A model generated the notes under the pieces. It ran no database searches. It was not told the origin of the DNA and saw only the letters and a list, made by a program, of their open reading frames with translations. Below are positions 27,034-39,754 of a stretch of DNA of 64,000 bases, piece by piece. Made by a program: the position numbers and the translations under genes. The first letter of the stretch is position 1. Each line of letters opens with the position of its first letter. Origin of the DNA: an uncultured Gammaproteobacteria bacterium (GTDB taxonomy: Bacteria; Pseudomonadota; Gammaproteobacteria; Steroidobacterales; Woeseiaceae). The stretch lies in the NCBI GenBank assembly GCA_937899415.1, contig CALBPI010000062.1, forward strand, positions 62,001 through 126,000. The letters are read 5' to 3'.

Positions 27034-30000
27034 TGGCGGCCCAGGCCAGCGCTGTCGCCGAGACTATGGGCGGCACCGAGGCGCAGACTTCGGGCGGATT
27101 CGTGCACTTGCACGTGCACACCCAGTACTCACTGGTCGATGGCCTGGTGCGTGTGCCCGAGCTGGTGCGCCAGGCTCGGGAGGCGGGCATGCCCGCTGTG
27201 GCGCTGACGGACGCGGGCAACCTGTTTGCCATGGTCAAGTTTTACCGCCAGGCGCTTGCGCAAGGCGTGAAGCCCATCGTGGGTGTCGAGCTGGCGCTCG
27301 TCGATGACGACGATGCCAGGACGGACGATGTCCTGGTGGTGCTGTGTCAGGACGCGGCGGGCTACCGCAACCTGACGCGACTTGTGACGCAGAGCTTCCT
27401 CGATGGCCAGCTGCGCGGTCGGCCAAGGGTGCGCCGTGACTGGCTGACCGCCGAGACGACGTCCGGCCTGATCGCATTGTCGGGCGGCTTCGCGGGCGAC
27501 GTGGCGCGGCTTGCGTTGTCGCGCGGTCACGAGGCTGCCGGCGAACGGCTCGAAGCCTGGCGCGGGCTGTTTGGCGATCGCTATTACCTGCAGGTGTCGC
27601 GCACGGGCCGGGAGGTCGAAGAGCGCTGGTTGCAGCACGCCGTGAGCCTGTCCGCCGCGCACGGTGTCCCTCTTGTGGCCACCAACGATGTCCGCTTCCT
27701 GGCGGCCGGTGACTTCGAAGCCCACGAGGCGCGCGTGTGCATTCATCAGGGCCGCACGCTTGCCGATGCCGGTCGCCCGCGCGTCTACACGCGCGAGCAG
27801 TTCCTGCGCTCGCCCGAAGACATGTACGCGCTGTTCGGCGACGTGCCTGTGGCTGTGGCCAATACCGTGACGGTGGCCGCGCGCTGCAGCCTCGACCTAG
27901 AACTTGGCAAGAGCTATCTACCCGAGTTCCCGACCCCTGACGAACACACCACGGATTCGTGGCTGCGCCACGTGGCCGCCCTCGGGCTCGAGGAACGGCT
28001 CGCCGCGGGCGCACGACACGACGACGGTGAGGAGACTTATGAGGCACGGCTCGCTCGCGAGCTCGACGTGATCTGCGACATGGGCTTTCCGGGTTACTTC
28101 CTCATCGTCGCCGACTTCATCCGCTGGGCGCGTGAAAACGGCGTGCCCGTGGGCCCGGGTCGTGGCTCGGGCGCCGGTTCGCTGGTGGCCTGGACGCTGG
28201 GCATCACAGACATCGATCCGCTCGAGCATGATCTGCTGTTCGAGCGCTTCCTGAATCCCGAGCGCGTCTCCATGCCTGACTTCGATGTCGACTTTTGCAT
28301 GGAAGGCCGTGACCGTGTGATTGCCTACGTGGCGGACCACTACGGCCGCAAACGCGTTTCACAGATCATCACCTACGGCACGATGGCCGCGAAAGCGGTG
28401 GTTCGTGATGCGGGTCGGGTCCTCGAGTTTCCTTACGGGTTCGTCGACCGCATCGCCAAGCTCATTCCGTTTGAAGTGGGCATGACGCTCGACAAGGCCT
28501 TGTCCGAAGAAGCCGAACTCGGGCGGCTCTACGGAGAGGACGAAGAGGTGCGCAGCATCCTCGACCTGGCGCGCTCGCTCGAAGGCTGTGTGCGCAACGC
28601 CGGCAAGCACGCGGGCGGCGTTGTCATCGCGCCCACCGAACTTACGGACTTCACACCGCTCTACTGCGAAGAGGGTGGCAACAACCTCGTGACGCAGTTC
28701 GACAAGGACGACGTCGAGGCCGCCGGTCTCGTCAAGTTCGACTTCCTGGGCCTGCGCACGCTGACGATCATCGACTGGGCGCTCGACGCCGTGAATGCGC
28801 GCCGCGTTGCGGCCGGGGATGCGGCGCTCGACCTCGCCAGCCTGCCTATGGATGACGAGAAGACCTTCGCGCTGCTGCAGCGGTGTCAGACCACGGCTGT
28901 GTTCCAGCTGGAATCGCGTGGCATGAAGGACCTCATCAAGCGCCTGCAGCCCGACAGCTTTGCCGACCTGGTGGCGCTCGTGGCGCTGTTTCGACCTGGC
29001 CCGCTACAGTCGGGCATGGTCGATGACTTCATCAACCGCAAGCACGGCCGGGGCGGCGAGATCGATTATCTGCATCCCGATCTGCAGCCCGTGCTCGAGT
29101 CGACCTACGGCGTCATCCTCTACCAGGAACAGGTGATGCAGATTGCGCAGGTGCTCGCCGGCTACACGCTGGGCGGCGCGGACCTGCTGCGCCGGGCCAT
29201 GGGCAAAAAGAAGCCCGAGGAGATGGCCAAGCAGCGCGAAATCTTTGTCGTGGGCGCCACGGAGCGCGGCGTCGACAAGGCGCAGGCCGAGTACATCTTC
29301 GACCTCATGGAGAAGTTCGCGGGCTACGGTTTCAACAAGTCGCACTCGGCGGCCTACGCCGTGTTGTCCTATCAGACGGCCTGGCTCAAGGCGCATTACC
29401 CGGCCGAGTTCATGGCTGCCGTGATGTCGTCGGACATGGACGCCACGGACAAACTCGTGGGCCTCAAGGACGACTGTCGGGCACTGGGTCTTGAGCTGCT
29501 GGCGCCCGACATCAACTCGTCGGTGTGGGCGTTCTCAGCGACTGAGGACGGCCGCATCCGTTACGGGCTGGGGGCCGTAAAAGGGGTGGGTCGCGCGGCC
29601 ATCGATGCGACGATCGAGGCCCGCGAAGCCGACGGGCGGTTCACGGACCTGTCTGACCTGTGTCGGCGCGTCGACGCTGAACGCATCAATCGCCGCATGT
29701 TCGAGGCGCTCATCAAGTCGGGTGCGCTCGACGCGCTTGGTCACAACCGGCGCACGCTGTTTGAGGCGCTGCCGCTGGCCCTTGCCCAGGCCGAGCAGGA
29801 TGCACGCGCCCGCGATGCCGGACAGACCGATCTGTTCGCCCTGGATGATTCCTCGACGCCCGCGGCACCACCCCTGACAATCGCTGAGCATCCCGAGTGG
29901 CAGCACGGCGACCGGCTGCGGGCCGAGAAGGAGGCGCTGGGACTCTACCTGAGCGGCCACCCCTTCGAGGCTTACCGCGACATGGCGCAGCACCTCACGA

Positions 30001-30590
30001 GTGGCTCACTGGCCGACGTGACCTCAATCAAACCACCGCCCGAGGCCGGTAATGGCGGCAGTTTTGCGCAGCCGCGCCGCAACGCCACGGTAGCGGGACT
30101 GATTTTTGATATCCGACGGCGCGGCAACCGCACGACGCTGACGCTCGACGACGATACGGGCCGTATCGAAATCCAGCTCTACGCCGAGATGGTCGACGCC
30201 GTGCGCCACCTGCTCGTGAAAGACGCGGTGGTCATCGCCAGCGGTCAGCTGCGCTGGGACAACTTCCTGAACGGCTGGTCGTTGTCCACGCGCAGCCTCC
30301 GCGACATCGATCATGTCATCGAGGAGCAGGCGCGGCGACTCGTACTCACGCTTGAAAAGTCGGACGACGACGCTGAGGCCATGTTGCAGTTGCGCGCGCT
30401 TAAGGAGGCGCTTCAGCCGCACCTCGGCGGCGCCTGTGAGGTGGCCGTCGAGTACTGCGTGGGCGGCAAGACGGCTCAGCTCGCATTCGGTGAGCGCTGG
30501 CGCGTGCGGGCCAGCCGTGACCTGCGCCAGGCGCTCGCGGCGTTGCCGGGCGCTGCAGCACTCCGGCTCGCCTTCACGACGGAACACTGA
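27033..30590 (+). CDS. dnaE: DNA polymerase III alpha subunit DnaE
   Basis: DnaE is the replicative polymerase catalytic subunit. The 1185-residue protein begins with a PHP domain (FVHLHVHTQYSLVDGLV from about residue 23). The polymerase palm has the catalytic acidic pair in MPDFDVDFCMEGRDRVIAYV near residue 414, and the fingers have the GRGSGAGSLVAW segment near residue 374. The C-terminal part has the helix-hairpin-helix region, an OB-fold near residues 1015-1090 (TVAGLIFDIRRRGNRTTLTL) and a tail domain. Its start overlaps the rnhB stop by one base. The size matches DnaE1-type polymerases (E. coli 1160). Confidence 0.97.
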   Translation: MAAQASAVAETMGGTEAQTSGGFVHLHVHTQYSLVDGLVRVPELVRQAREAGMPAVALTDAGNLFAMVKFYRQALAQGVKPIVGVELALVDDDDARTDDVLVVLCQDAAGYRNLTRLVTQSFLDGQLRGRPRVRRDWLTAETTSGLIALSGGFAGDVARLALSRGHEAAGERLEAWRGLFGDRYYLQVSRTGREVEERWLQHAVSLSAAHGVPLVATNDVRFLAAGDFEAHEARVCIHQGRTLADAGRPRVYTREQFLRSPEDMYALFGDVPVAVANTVTVAARCSLDLELGKSYLPEFPTPDEHTTDSWLRHVAALGLEERLAAGARHDDGEETYEARLARELDVICDMGFPGYFLIVADFIRWARENGVPVGPGRGSGAGSLVAWTLGITDIDPLEHDLLFERFLNPERVSMPDFDVDFCMEGRDRVIAYVADHYGRKRVSQIITYGTMAAKAVVRDAGRVLEFPYGFVDRIAKLIPFEVGMTLDKALSEEAELGRLYGEDEEVRSILDLARSLEGCVRNAGKHAGGVVIAPTELTDFTPLYCEEGGNNLVTQFDKDDVEAAGLVKFDFLGLRTLTIIDWALDAVNARRVAAGDAALDLASLPMDDEKTFALLQRCQTTAVFQLESRGMKDLIKRLQPDSFADLVALVALFRPGPLQSGMVDDFINRKHGRGGEIDYLHPDLQPVLESTYGVILYQEQVMQIAQVLAGYTLGGADLLRRAMGKKKPEEMAKQREIFVVGATERGVDKAQAEYIFDLMEKFAGYGFNKSHSAAYAVLSYQTAWLKAHYPAEFMAAVMSSDMDATDKLVGLKDDCRALGLELLAPDINSSVWAFSATEDGRIRYGLGAVKGVGRAAIDATIEAREADGRFTDLSDLCRRVDAERINRRMFEALIKSGALDALGHNRRTLFEALPLALAQAEQDARARDAGQTDLFALDDSSTPAAPPLTIAEHPEWQHGDRLRAEKEALGLYLSGHPFEAYRDMAQHLTSGSLADVTSIKPPPEAGNGGSFAQPRRNATVAGLIFDIRRRGNRTTLTLDDDTGRIEIQLYAEMVDAVRHLLVKDAVVIASGQLRWDNFLNGWSLSTRSLRDIDHVIEEQARRLVLTLEKSDDDAEAMLQLRALKEALQPHLGGACEVAVEYCVGGKTAQLAFGERWRVRASRDLRQALAALPGAAALRLAFTTEH

Positions 30591-30613
30591 TCGTGCGACC
30601 ACAACGGGCGCTG

Positions 30614-30622
30614 TGCTAAATT
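30614..30622 (+). promoter_or_regulatory. Possible extended -10 promoter element before accA
   Basis: TGC-TAAATT lies in the 61-bp dnaE-accA gap, about 30 nt before the accA start. It resembles the TGC-TATAAA element proposed for rpsB. No convincing -35 hexamer is visible. Confidence 0.35.
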
Positions 30623-30651
30623 TGCCGGATTGATCTGGCCGGAAGTCTCGG

Positions 30652-31611
30652 ATGGACCTCAAGTTTCTCGATTTCGAACAACCCATCGCTGAGCTCGAAG
30701 CGAAAATCGATGGGTTGCGTTACGTCGGCGACGACTCGGGCGTCAACATCGCTGAAGAAATCGACCGGCTGCAGGTCAAGAGTGCTTCGCTGACCAAGCA
30801 GATCTTCTCGAGCCTGTCGGCCTGGCAGGTTGCGCAGGTGGCGCGCCACCCGATGCGTCCCTACACCATGGATTATGTGGCCGCGATCTTCGACGACTTC
30901 CAGGAGTTGCACGGCGACCGCATGTACGCCGACGACGACGCCATTATCGGTGGCATGGCGCGGCTCGAGGGCACGCCGGTCATGGTGATTGGCCACCAGA
31001 AGGGGCGCGACACCAAGGAGCGCGTACGCCGCAACTACGGTATGCCGCGACCCGAGGGTTACCGCAAGGCGCAGCGGCTCATGCAGATGGCCGAGAAGTT
31101 TGGTCTACCGATCATTACGCTTATCGACACCCCGGGCGCCTATCCAGGCATCGGCGCCGAAGAGCGCGGCCAGTCAGAAGCCATCGCGCGCAGCCTGTTC
31201 GTCATGTCACGACTCAAGACGCCCGTGGTCGGCGTCGTGATCGGCGAGGGTGGTTCGGGCGGCGCACTCGCCATTGGTGTTGCCGACCGCCTGCTCATGC
31301 TGCAGTACGCCGTGTACTCGGTCATTTCACCTGAGGGTTGTGCGTCGATTCTCTGGAAGAGCGCCGACAAGGCCGCTGACGCAGCAGATGCCATGCGCAT
31401 CACGGCCAATGAGCTTGAGCAGTTCGGGCTCATCGATGGTGTGCTCGACGAGCCGCTGGGCGGTGCCCACCGTGACGCCGAGTCCATGGCGGCCGGCCTC
31501 AAGAACGCACTCATCGCCCAGGTCGAGGAGCTCAAGGCCTTGCCGACGGAAACGCTGCTCGAACAGCGTGCGGCCAAGCTCGCCGCCTACGGCGAATTCC
31601 GCGAAGGCTGA
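30652..31611 (+). CDS. accA: Acetyl-CoA carboxylase carboxyltransferase subunit alpha
   Basis: AccA with AccD transfers carboxyl from biotin to acetyl-CoA, giving malonyl-CoA for fatty-acid synthesis. The 319-residue protein (same as E. coli) starts [20 protein letters not shown]. It contains [20 protein letters not shown], the CoA-binding [20 protein letters not shown] and the oxyanion-loop region [15 protein letters not shown]. Its stop shares a base with the start of tilS, so the two are coupled. The dnaE-accA-tilS order is conserved. Confidence 0.97.
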   Translation: MDLKFLDFEQPIAELEAKIDGLRYVGDDSGVNIAEEIDRLQVKSASLTKQIFSSLSAWQVAQVARHPMRPYTMDYVAAIFDDFQELHGDRMYADDDAIIGGMARLEGTPVMVIGHQKGRDTKERVRRNYGMPRPEGYRKAQRLMQMAEKFGLPIITLIDTPGAYPGIGAEERGQSEAIARSLFVMSRLKTPVVGVVIGEGGSGGALAIGVADRLLMLQYAVYSVISPEGCASILWKSADKAADAADAMRITANELEQFGLIDGVLDEPLGGAHRDAESMAAGLKNALIAQVEELKALPTETLLEQRAAKLAAYGEFREG

Positions 31612-32909
31612 TGCCGCTCGATCCCGTCGCGCTGTGTGACGGCATAGACCGCACGGCTGCGACGCTCGGCAAGCGCAGGTTGGCCGTTGCCTACAGCGGC
31701 GGTCTCGACTCCACCGTGTTACTGACGCTCGTCGTCTCGGGTAGTGCGCTGCCCGTGCGCGCGCTTCATGTGGATCACGGGCTGCAGGGCGAACAGCCCG
31801 ACTGGCGCGCCCATGTGGTGGCTGCTTGCGAGCAACGTGACATTGCGCTGCAGGTACTCGATGTGCAGGTCACGCCGGCGCCCGGGGAGAGCGTCGAGGC
31901 CGCGGCGCGCACGGCGCGCTACGCGGCGTTCAGCGCGGCACTCGGTGACGATGAGCTGCTGCTCCTGGCGCAACACCGCGATGACCAGGCGGAGACGTTG
32001 CTGCTGCAGTTGCTCCGTGGCGCAGGTCCTGCGGGGCTTGCGGCAATGCCGGCCGCAGCCGAGCTGGGCGAGAGCCACCTGCTGCGGCCTTTGCTGGGAT
32101 GCGACCGCGCCGTTTTGCAGGACTACGCAAGCGCGCATTCACTGCGCTGGTTTGACGACCCGAGCAATGCCGACGACCGCTTTGATCGCAACTACCTGCG
32201 CCGTGAGGTGATGCCGCGGCTGCGCGAGCGCTGGCCCGGCCTCGTGACCACGTTGTCCCGGGCTTCGGACTGGCAGGGTGAAGCCGATCGTCTCGCGAGC
32301 ACACTGGCAGCGGCCGATGCGCGGCGGTTCGCGTCGCGGCCCGCCCGTGTCGACGTCTCTGGCTGGTCAGCGCTGACGCCGGAACGACAACGCAACCTGC
32401 TGCGTTTTCTCTGCCGCGCGCAGTCGCTGACAACGCCACCGGCGCGTCGCCTCGAGTCGCTGCAGGCGCTGGCCCTGGGCGACACGCCGCGCGGCGAGGT
32501 CCGCTGGCCGGGCGGTGAGGCGCGCCGCTACCGGCACTGGCTGCACCTTACACCGCCGCTGCCGGCGCCACCCGAGGACGCCTGGGCCGCTGCGCCTGAT
32601 GACACCGGGACACTGGATCTGCCGCAACCCTATGGCCAGTTGCACTACGACCGCGCGGCGCTCGAGGGTGTGGTCGTGCAATGCCGATTCCGGCAGGGCG
32701 GTGAGCGCGTGCGCCGGGACCCCGACGCGCACAGCACGTCGTTCGCCGCCTGGTGCCAGCGCGAGGGCATCGCGCCCTGGTTACGACTCCGCGTGCCATT
32801 GACGTTTGTGGGCGACGCGCTCGCGGTCATCGGCACACGGGCCGTTTCACCCGATTTCGCGGCCTGGGTGCCGCGCTGGTCCGGGGCGCCCCGGGGTCTC
32901 GAACCCTGA
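31611..32909 (+). CDS. tilS: tRNA(Ile)-lysidine synthetase TilS
   Basis: TilS modifies C34 of the AUA-reading tRNA(Ile) to lysidine, converting its identity from Met to Ile. The 432-residue protein contains the PP-loop AVAYSGGLDSTVLLTL near residues 25-40, the HVDHGLQ motif, and LLAQHRDDQAETLLLQLLRG near residue 117. The substrate-binding and C-terminal domains after about residue 225 are less conserved but intact in length. The start overlaps the accA stop by one base. It is followed by the 290-bp leader region of pyrG. Confidence 0.95.
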   Translation: MPLDPVALCDGIDRTAATLGKRRLAVAYSGGLDSTVLLTLVVSGSALPVRALHVDHGLQGEQPDWRAHVVAACEQRDIALQVLDVQVTPAPGESVEAAARTARYAAFSAALGDDELLLLAQHRDDQAETLLLQLLRGAGPAGLAAMPAAAELGESHLLRPLLGCDRAVLQDYASAHSLRWFDDPSNADDRFDRNYLRREVMPRLRERWPGLVTTLSRASDWQGEADRLASTLAAADARRFASRPARVDVSGWSALTPERQRNLLRFLCRAQSLTTPPARRLESLQALALGDTPRGEVRWPGGEARRYRHWLHLTPPLPAPPEDAWAAAPDDTGTLDLPQPYGQLHYDRAALEGVVVQCRFRQGGERVRRDPDAHSTSFAAWCQREGIAPWLRLRVPLTFVGDALAVIGTRAVSPDFAAWVPRWSGAPRGLEP

Positions 32910-32927
32910 GTCCAGGCCCCGTTCAAA

Positions 32928-32956
32928 TTGTCTGTCGGGGGCCCATCTGATAACCT
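32928..32956 (+). promoter_or_regulatory. Candidate promoter of the pyrG leader
   Basis: TTGTCT (32928-32933) and TAACCT (32951-32956) are 17 nt apart, and TGA directly before the latter gives an extended -10. Transcription would begin near 32963, before the structured element at 33004-33120. The match to consensus is partial. Confidence 0.4.
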
Positions 32957-33003
32957 GCTTTTCCGTCTCCAATCACTGGGCAACGGCACGTGCGACAGTG
33001 ACC

Positions 33004-33120
33004 GAGAGCCGGAGTGAAGGCTTGCGCCTGGCCCCAACGAGCGATGCTCGAGCGGCCGGGCGAGCTGCGCAAATCCGAGCAGGATTGCGCCGCGACCGCG
33101 CCCTTTGCTCCGGCTTTTTT
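33004..33120 (+). ncRNA. Structured RNA element with terminator-like end in the pyrG leader
   Basis: AGCCGGAG (33007-33014) is perfectly complementary to CTCCGGCT (33108-33115), and the latter runs into six T (33115-33120). G-U/A-U pairs can extend the stem to about 11 bp. Inside it lie a 7-bp stem 33027-33033/33054-33060 carrying a nested 5-bp hairpin 33038-33042/33046-33050, and a 9-bp stem with one bulge, 33067-33076/33082-33090. A further inverted repeat TCACTG/CAGTGA (32973-32978/32996-33001) precedes it. It could be a pyrG attenuator or an independent small RNA. It does not match SRP RNA, 6S or a tRNA as far as I can tell. Confidence 0.5.
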
Positions 33121-33151
33121 CGTGCCGCAACGACGCGCATCAGTCATTTGA

Positions 33152-37004
<3,853 letters not shown>

Positions 37005-37005
<1 letters not shown>

Positions 37006-37325
37006 TGCGTGACGTCGTCCGAACAGGCCGTGCACTGCGTGCCAGCACCGTGTGCCTCCTGGTCGCGGGGGCCTTCTTTGCCTGGACGATGACCCAATTG
37101 CTCTTGTCGCCCGATGGTTTGCGCAAGACGCGGGAGCTGCGCGCGGCCGTGGCGACGACGCGCGTGGAGATTGCGTCGCTTGAGCGGCGACATGCGTCGC
37201 TGGCTGCCGAGGTCAACAACCTCAAGCGTGGTCTCGAAGCCGCCGAGGAACGCGCGCGCGCTGACCTCGGCATGATCGGCATCAACGAGTCGTTCTACCA
37301 GATCATCGTCACGGACGCCGAGTGA
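37005..37325 (+). CDS. ftsB: Cell division protein FtsB
   Basis: FtsB is a bitopic membrane protein of the FtsQLB divisome complex that activates septal peptidoglycan synthesis. The 106-residue product has a short cytoplasmic N-terminus, one membrane segment (about 11-31), a periplasmic coiled coil (about 37-85) and the conserved ERARADLGMIGINESFYQII near the end. In most relatives ispD and ispF come next, but here the stop overlaps the truD start by 4 nt. Confidence 0.93.
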
Positions 37326-38359
37326 CCGCCACGGCCGGCGGCTGGCCGCAACCCGCGGCCCATGGCCCGAGCCTGGCAACCGCGCAGCTGCGCACTCAGC
37401 CCGAGCACTTCTCGGTCGACGAGATTCCAAACTGGACCCCGACCGGTGACGGCGAGCACGATGTGGTTTACGTGGAGAAGCGCGGCGCCAATACCCGCTG
37501 GGTGGCGGGCGCGCTGGCGCGCCACGCGGGCTGCCATGCCCGCGACGTCGGTCATGCCGGGCTTAAGGATCGACATGCGGTGACGCGGCAGTGGTTCAGC
37601 GTGCAGCGCGGTGGTCGCCGGATTGACTGGAACGCGCTCGAGGTCGACGGTGTGCGTGTGCTCGAGGTTCATGCGCACCGGCGCAAGCTGCGACCGGGTG
37701 CGCTTGTGGGCAATCGCTTTCGCATCGTTGCAATCCTGGGTGACCGCGGGGCCATCGACAGCGAGGCGCTCGAATCCCGTATCGCCGCGGTCAAAGCGCA
37801 GGGCGTCCCCAACTATTTCGGTCCGCAGCGGTTTGGGCGCGACGGGGGCAACCTCGTGCTCGCCGGCCGACTGGCCGCGGGTGAACGCCTTGGGCGTGGC
37901 GACCGGAGTTTCGCGGTATCCGCTGCTCGCGCCGCGCTATTCAATGCGGTGCTCGCGAGGCGCGTGACCGATGCGAGCTGGTGCGTTCCACAGTCAGGTG
38001 ATGCGCTCATGTTGTCGGGCTCGAACAGCTTCTTTTTGGCCGGACCCGATGAGTCGCTCGAGGCACTCCGAGCGCGCGCGGACCGCGGCGATCTGCAACC
38101 CACGGGCCCACTTTGGGGTGAGGGCGCGTCGGCCGTCGCAGGCGAGGTTGCGGCGCTCGAGTCCCGGGTGGCCCAGGCGCACCCTGAATGGGTTGCGGCC
38201 ACGCACCGCGCGCGAGCCGAGGGCGCGCGTCGCGCGTTGCGGGTCTTTGCGTCGGAATTCGAGATGGCGCCTGTTGACGCGGGTTACGCGCTGAGTTTCA
38301 CATTGCCGGCCGGCAGCTTTGCTACGACCGTCGTCAACGAGTTCTTCTCGGTCGACTAA
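37322..38359 (+). CDS. truD: tRNA pseudouridine(13) synthase TruD
   Basis: TruD converts U13 of tRNA(Glu) to pseudouridine. The GTG start overlaps the ftsB stop by 4 nt. The 345-residue product has the family hallmark GHAGLKDRHAVTRQWFSV with the catalytic aspartate near residue 84, and NYFGPQRFGRDGGN near residue 165. The TRUD insertion domain follows. The stop interlocks with that of the convergent Smr gene (4-nt overlap). The tight junction with ftsB leaves no trace of ispD-ispF. Confidence 0.95.
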   Translation: MTATAGGWPQPAAHGPSLATAQLRTQPEHFSVDEIPNWTPTGDGEHDVVYVEKRGANTRWVAGALARHAGCHARDVGHAGLKDRHAVTRQWFSVQRGGRRIDWNALEVDGVRVLEVHAHRRKLRPGALVGNRFRIVAILGDRGAIDSEALESRIAAVKAQGVPNYFGPQRFGRDGGNLVLAGRLAAGERLGRGDRSFAVSAARAALFNAVLARRVTDASWCVPQSGDALMLSGSNSFFLAGPDESLEALRARADRGDLQPTGPLWGEGASAVAGEVAALESRVAQAHPEWVAATHRARAEGARRALRVFASEFEMAPVDAGYALSFTLPAGSFATTVVNEFFSVD

Positions 38360-38883
38360 TAACGCAGCAGCACGTACACGGCGCCGCTGCCGCCGTCGAC
38401 TTGTCGCGCCGAAACGAAGGCGGACACGACATCCAACCTGCGCAGCCAGCCGTCGACACTGCCTTTGAGCCGCGGACCGCGGTGACCCGAACCCAGGCCC
38501 TTGCCGTGGATGATGCGCACGCAGCGCCAGCCGAAGTGCTCGCAGTCAGCGAGGAACTCGCGCAGCACCTCTTTGGCTTCACGCACCGTGTAGCCGTGCA
38601 AATCGAGTTCGGCCTCGACGCGGTAGCCGCCGCGGGCGAGCTTGCGCAGGGTGCGCTCGCCAACCTCAGGGCGGCGAAACCGGAGTGCATCACCATTGCG
38701 CCATTCCATCTGCTCGATGTCCGCCTGCAGGCTTTCCTCGAGCACCTGGCGCTCGTCCTCGCGCCGCATGCGGGCGCGTGGCTCGGGTTTGCGGCGGGGT
38801 GTCTCGACGCGGTCGTGGTCCAGAGGACGTGCGCCGGAAACCGCGTCGCGGAACAGCGAGTTGTCGTCGTCGTGTTCGGCCAT
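38356..38883 (-). CDS. Smr-domain protein (putative endonuclease)
   Basis: The 175-residue protein has a charged N-terminal region (about 1-85), then a C-terminal Smr domain with the signatures AELDLHGYTVREAKEVLREF and VRIIHGKGLGSGHRGPRLKG (His-Gly-Lys-Gly core). Smr domains nick DNA or cleave RNA; SmrB cleaves mRNA at collided ribosomes in E. coli. Which activity applies here is unknown. The start was set at 38883 because the longer open frame adds unconserved residues. It lies on the opposite strand between truD and surE. Confidence 0.88.
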   Translation of the reverse strand: MAEHDDDNSLFRDAVSGARPLDHDRVETPRRKPEPRARMRREDERQVLEESLQADIEQMEWRNGDALRFRRPEVGERTLRKLARGGYRVEAELDLHGYTVREAKEVLREFLADCEHFGWRCVRIIHGKGLGSGHRGPRLKGSVDGWLRRLDVVSAFVSARQVDGGSGAVYVLLRY

Positions 38884-38944
38884 GGCAGGAGTCACCGGGT
38901 GAGCTATGAGGATAACCGGGCAGACGGCATGCCGAAAGCGGCGC

Positions 38945-38973
38945 TTAAGCTCGCCTCCGGGATTGCGTATCAT
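38945..38973 (+). promoter_or_regulatory. Candidate surE promoter
   Basis: TTAAGC (38945-38950) and TATCAT (38968-38973) are 17 nt apart; the -10 matches consensus at 5 of 6 positions. Transcription would start near 38980, after the ATG at 38975, which supports a downstream surE start codon. Confidence 0.4.
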
Positions 38974-39004
38974 CATGGTTTGCCATGTGCGGGTTCTCGC
39001 CCAG

Positions 39005-39754
39005 TTGAAGATCCTTCTCAGTAACGACGACGGCTACCGCGCCCGGGGCCTCGCGGTGCTTCATGAGCGTCTCAAGCAGCTCGGCTCGGTCGAGGTGGTG
39101 GCGCCCGACCGCAACCAGAGTGGCGCCTCGAGTTCCCTGCCCCTGCATGCGCCCTTGCGCGTCACCGAGGCCGCTACCGACATCTACAGCGTCAATGGCA
39201 CCCCGTCGGACTGCGTGCACCTCGCGCTGGCGGGGTTTCTCGACAGTGATCCCGACATGGTGGTATCCGGCATCAATCACGGCGCCAATCTCGGCGACGA
39301 CGTCATCTACTCCGGCACCGTGGCAGCGGCCATCGAAGGACGTTACTGCGGGTTGCCTGCCATCGCGGTGTCGCTCGTTGGCGATACGCACACCCATTTC
39401 GAGACGGCGGCGGCTGTGACCGGTACGGTCATCGAACGCATGACCCGCGAGCCCTTGCCCGCGGACCTGATCCTGAACATCAACGTCCCCGACGTGCCGC
39501 TCGAGTCGCTACAAGGGATTCGCGCCACGCGACTGGGTTTTCGCCACCGCGCAGAACCGCTCATCCGGCAACGTGACCCCCGCGGGCGTGAGATTTACTG
39601 GATCGGTCCTGCGGGGCCTGGCGAGGACGCGGGGCCAGGCACGGACTTTCATGCGGTTGAGCACGGCTTTGCCTCCGTGACGCCGCTGCAGATCGACCTC
39701 ACGCGGCACCAGCAGCTCGAGCAGCTGCGTGGCTGGCTCGGAGCGCTCTCGTGA
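39005..39754 (+). CDS. surE: 5'/3'-nucleotidase SurE
   Basis: SurE is a metal-dependent nucleoside monophosphatase and exopolyphosphatase linked to stationary-phase survival. The family almost always begins M(K/R)ILLSNDDG. Here that sequence starts with TTG at 39005, giving 249 residues (E. coli 253). Upstream in-frame starts at ATG 38975 and GTG 38987 would add 10 or 6 residues, and the ATG lies almost inside a candidate -10. Metal ligands are visible in NDDGYRARG, the SGASSSLPL loop and VSGINHGANLGDDVIYSGTV. It overlaps pcm by 4 nt. Confidence 0.92.
   Translation: MKILLSNDDGYRARGLAVLHERLKQLGSVEVVAPDRNQSGASSSLPLHAPLRVTEAATDIYSVNGTPSDCVHLALAGFLDSDPDMVVSGINHGANLGDDVIYSGTVAAAIEGRYCGLPAIAVSLVGDTHTHFETAAAVTGTVIERMTREPLPADLILNINVPDVPLESLQGIRATRLGFRHRAEPLIRQRDPRGREIYWIGPAGPGEDAGPGTDFHAVEHGFASVTPLQIDLTRHQQLEQLRGWLGALS

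Noticed and set aside
32881-32930. tRNA-like fragment near the end of tilS (GGTCTCGAACCC)
   Set aside because: It resembles a T-arm by chance, but no acceptor, D-arm or anticodon stem can be drawn around it.
33004-33120. SRP RNA, 6S RNA or tmRNA at the pyrG leader
   Set aside because: The SRP core (GGUC...GGAAGGAAGC...) is absent, the length is wrong for 6S, and no tRNA-like ends exist for tmRNA.
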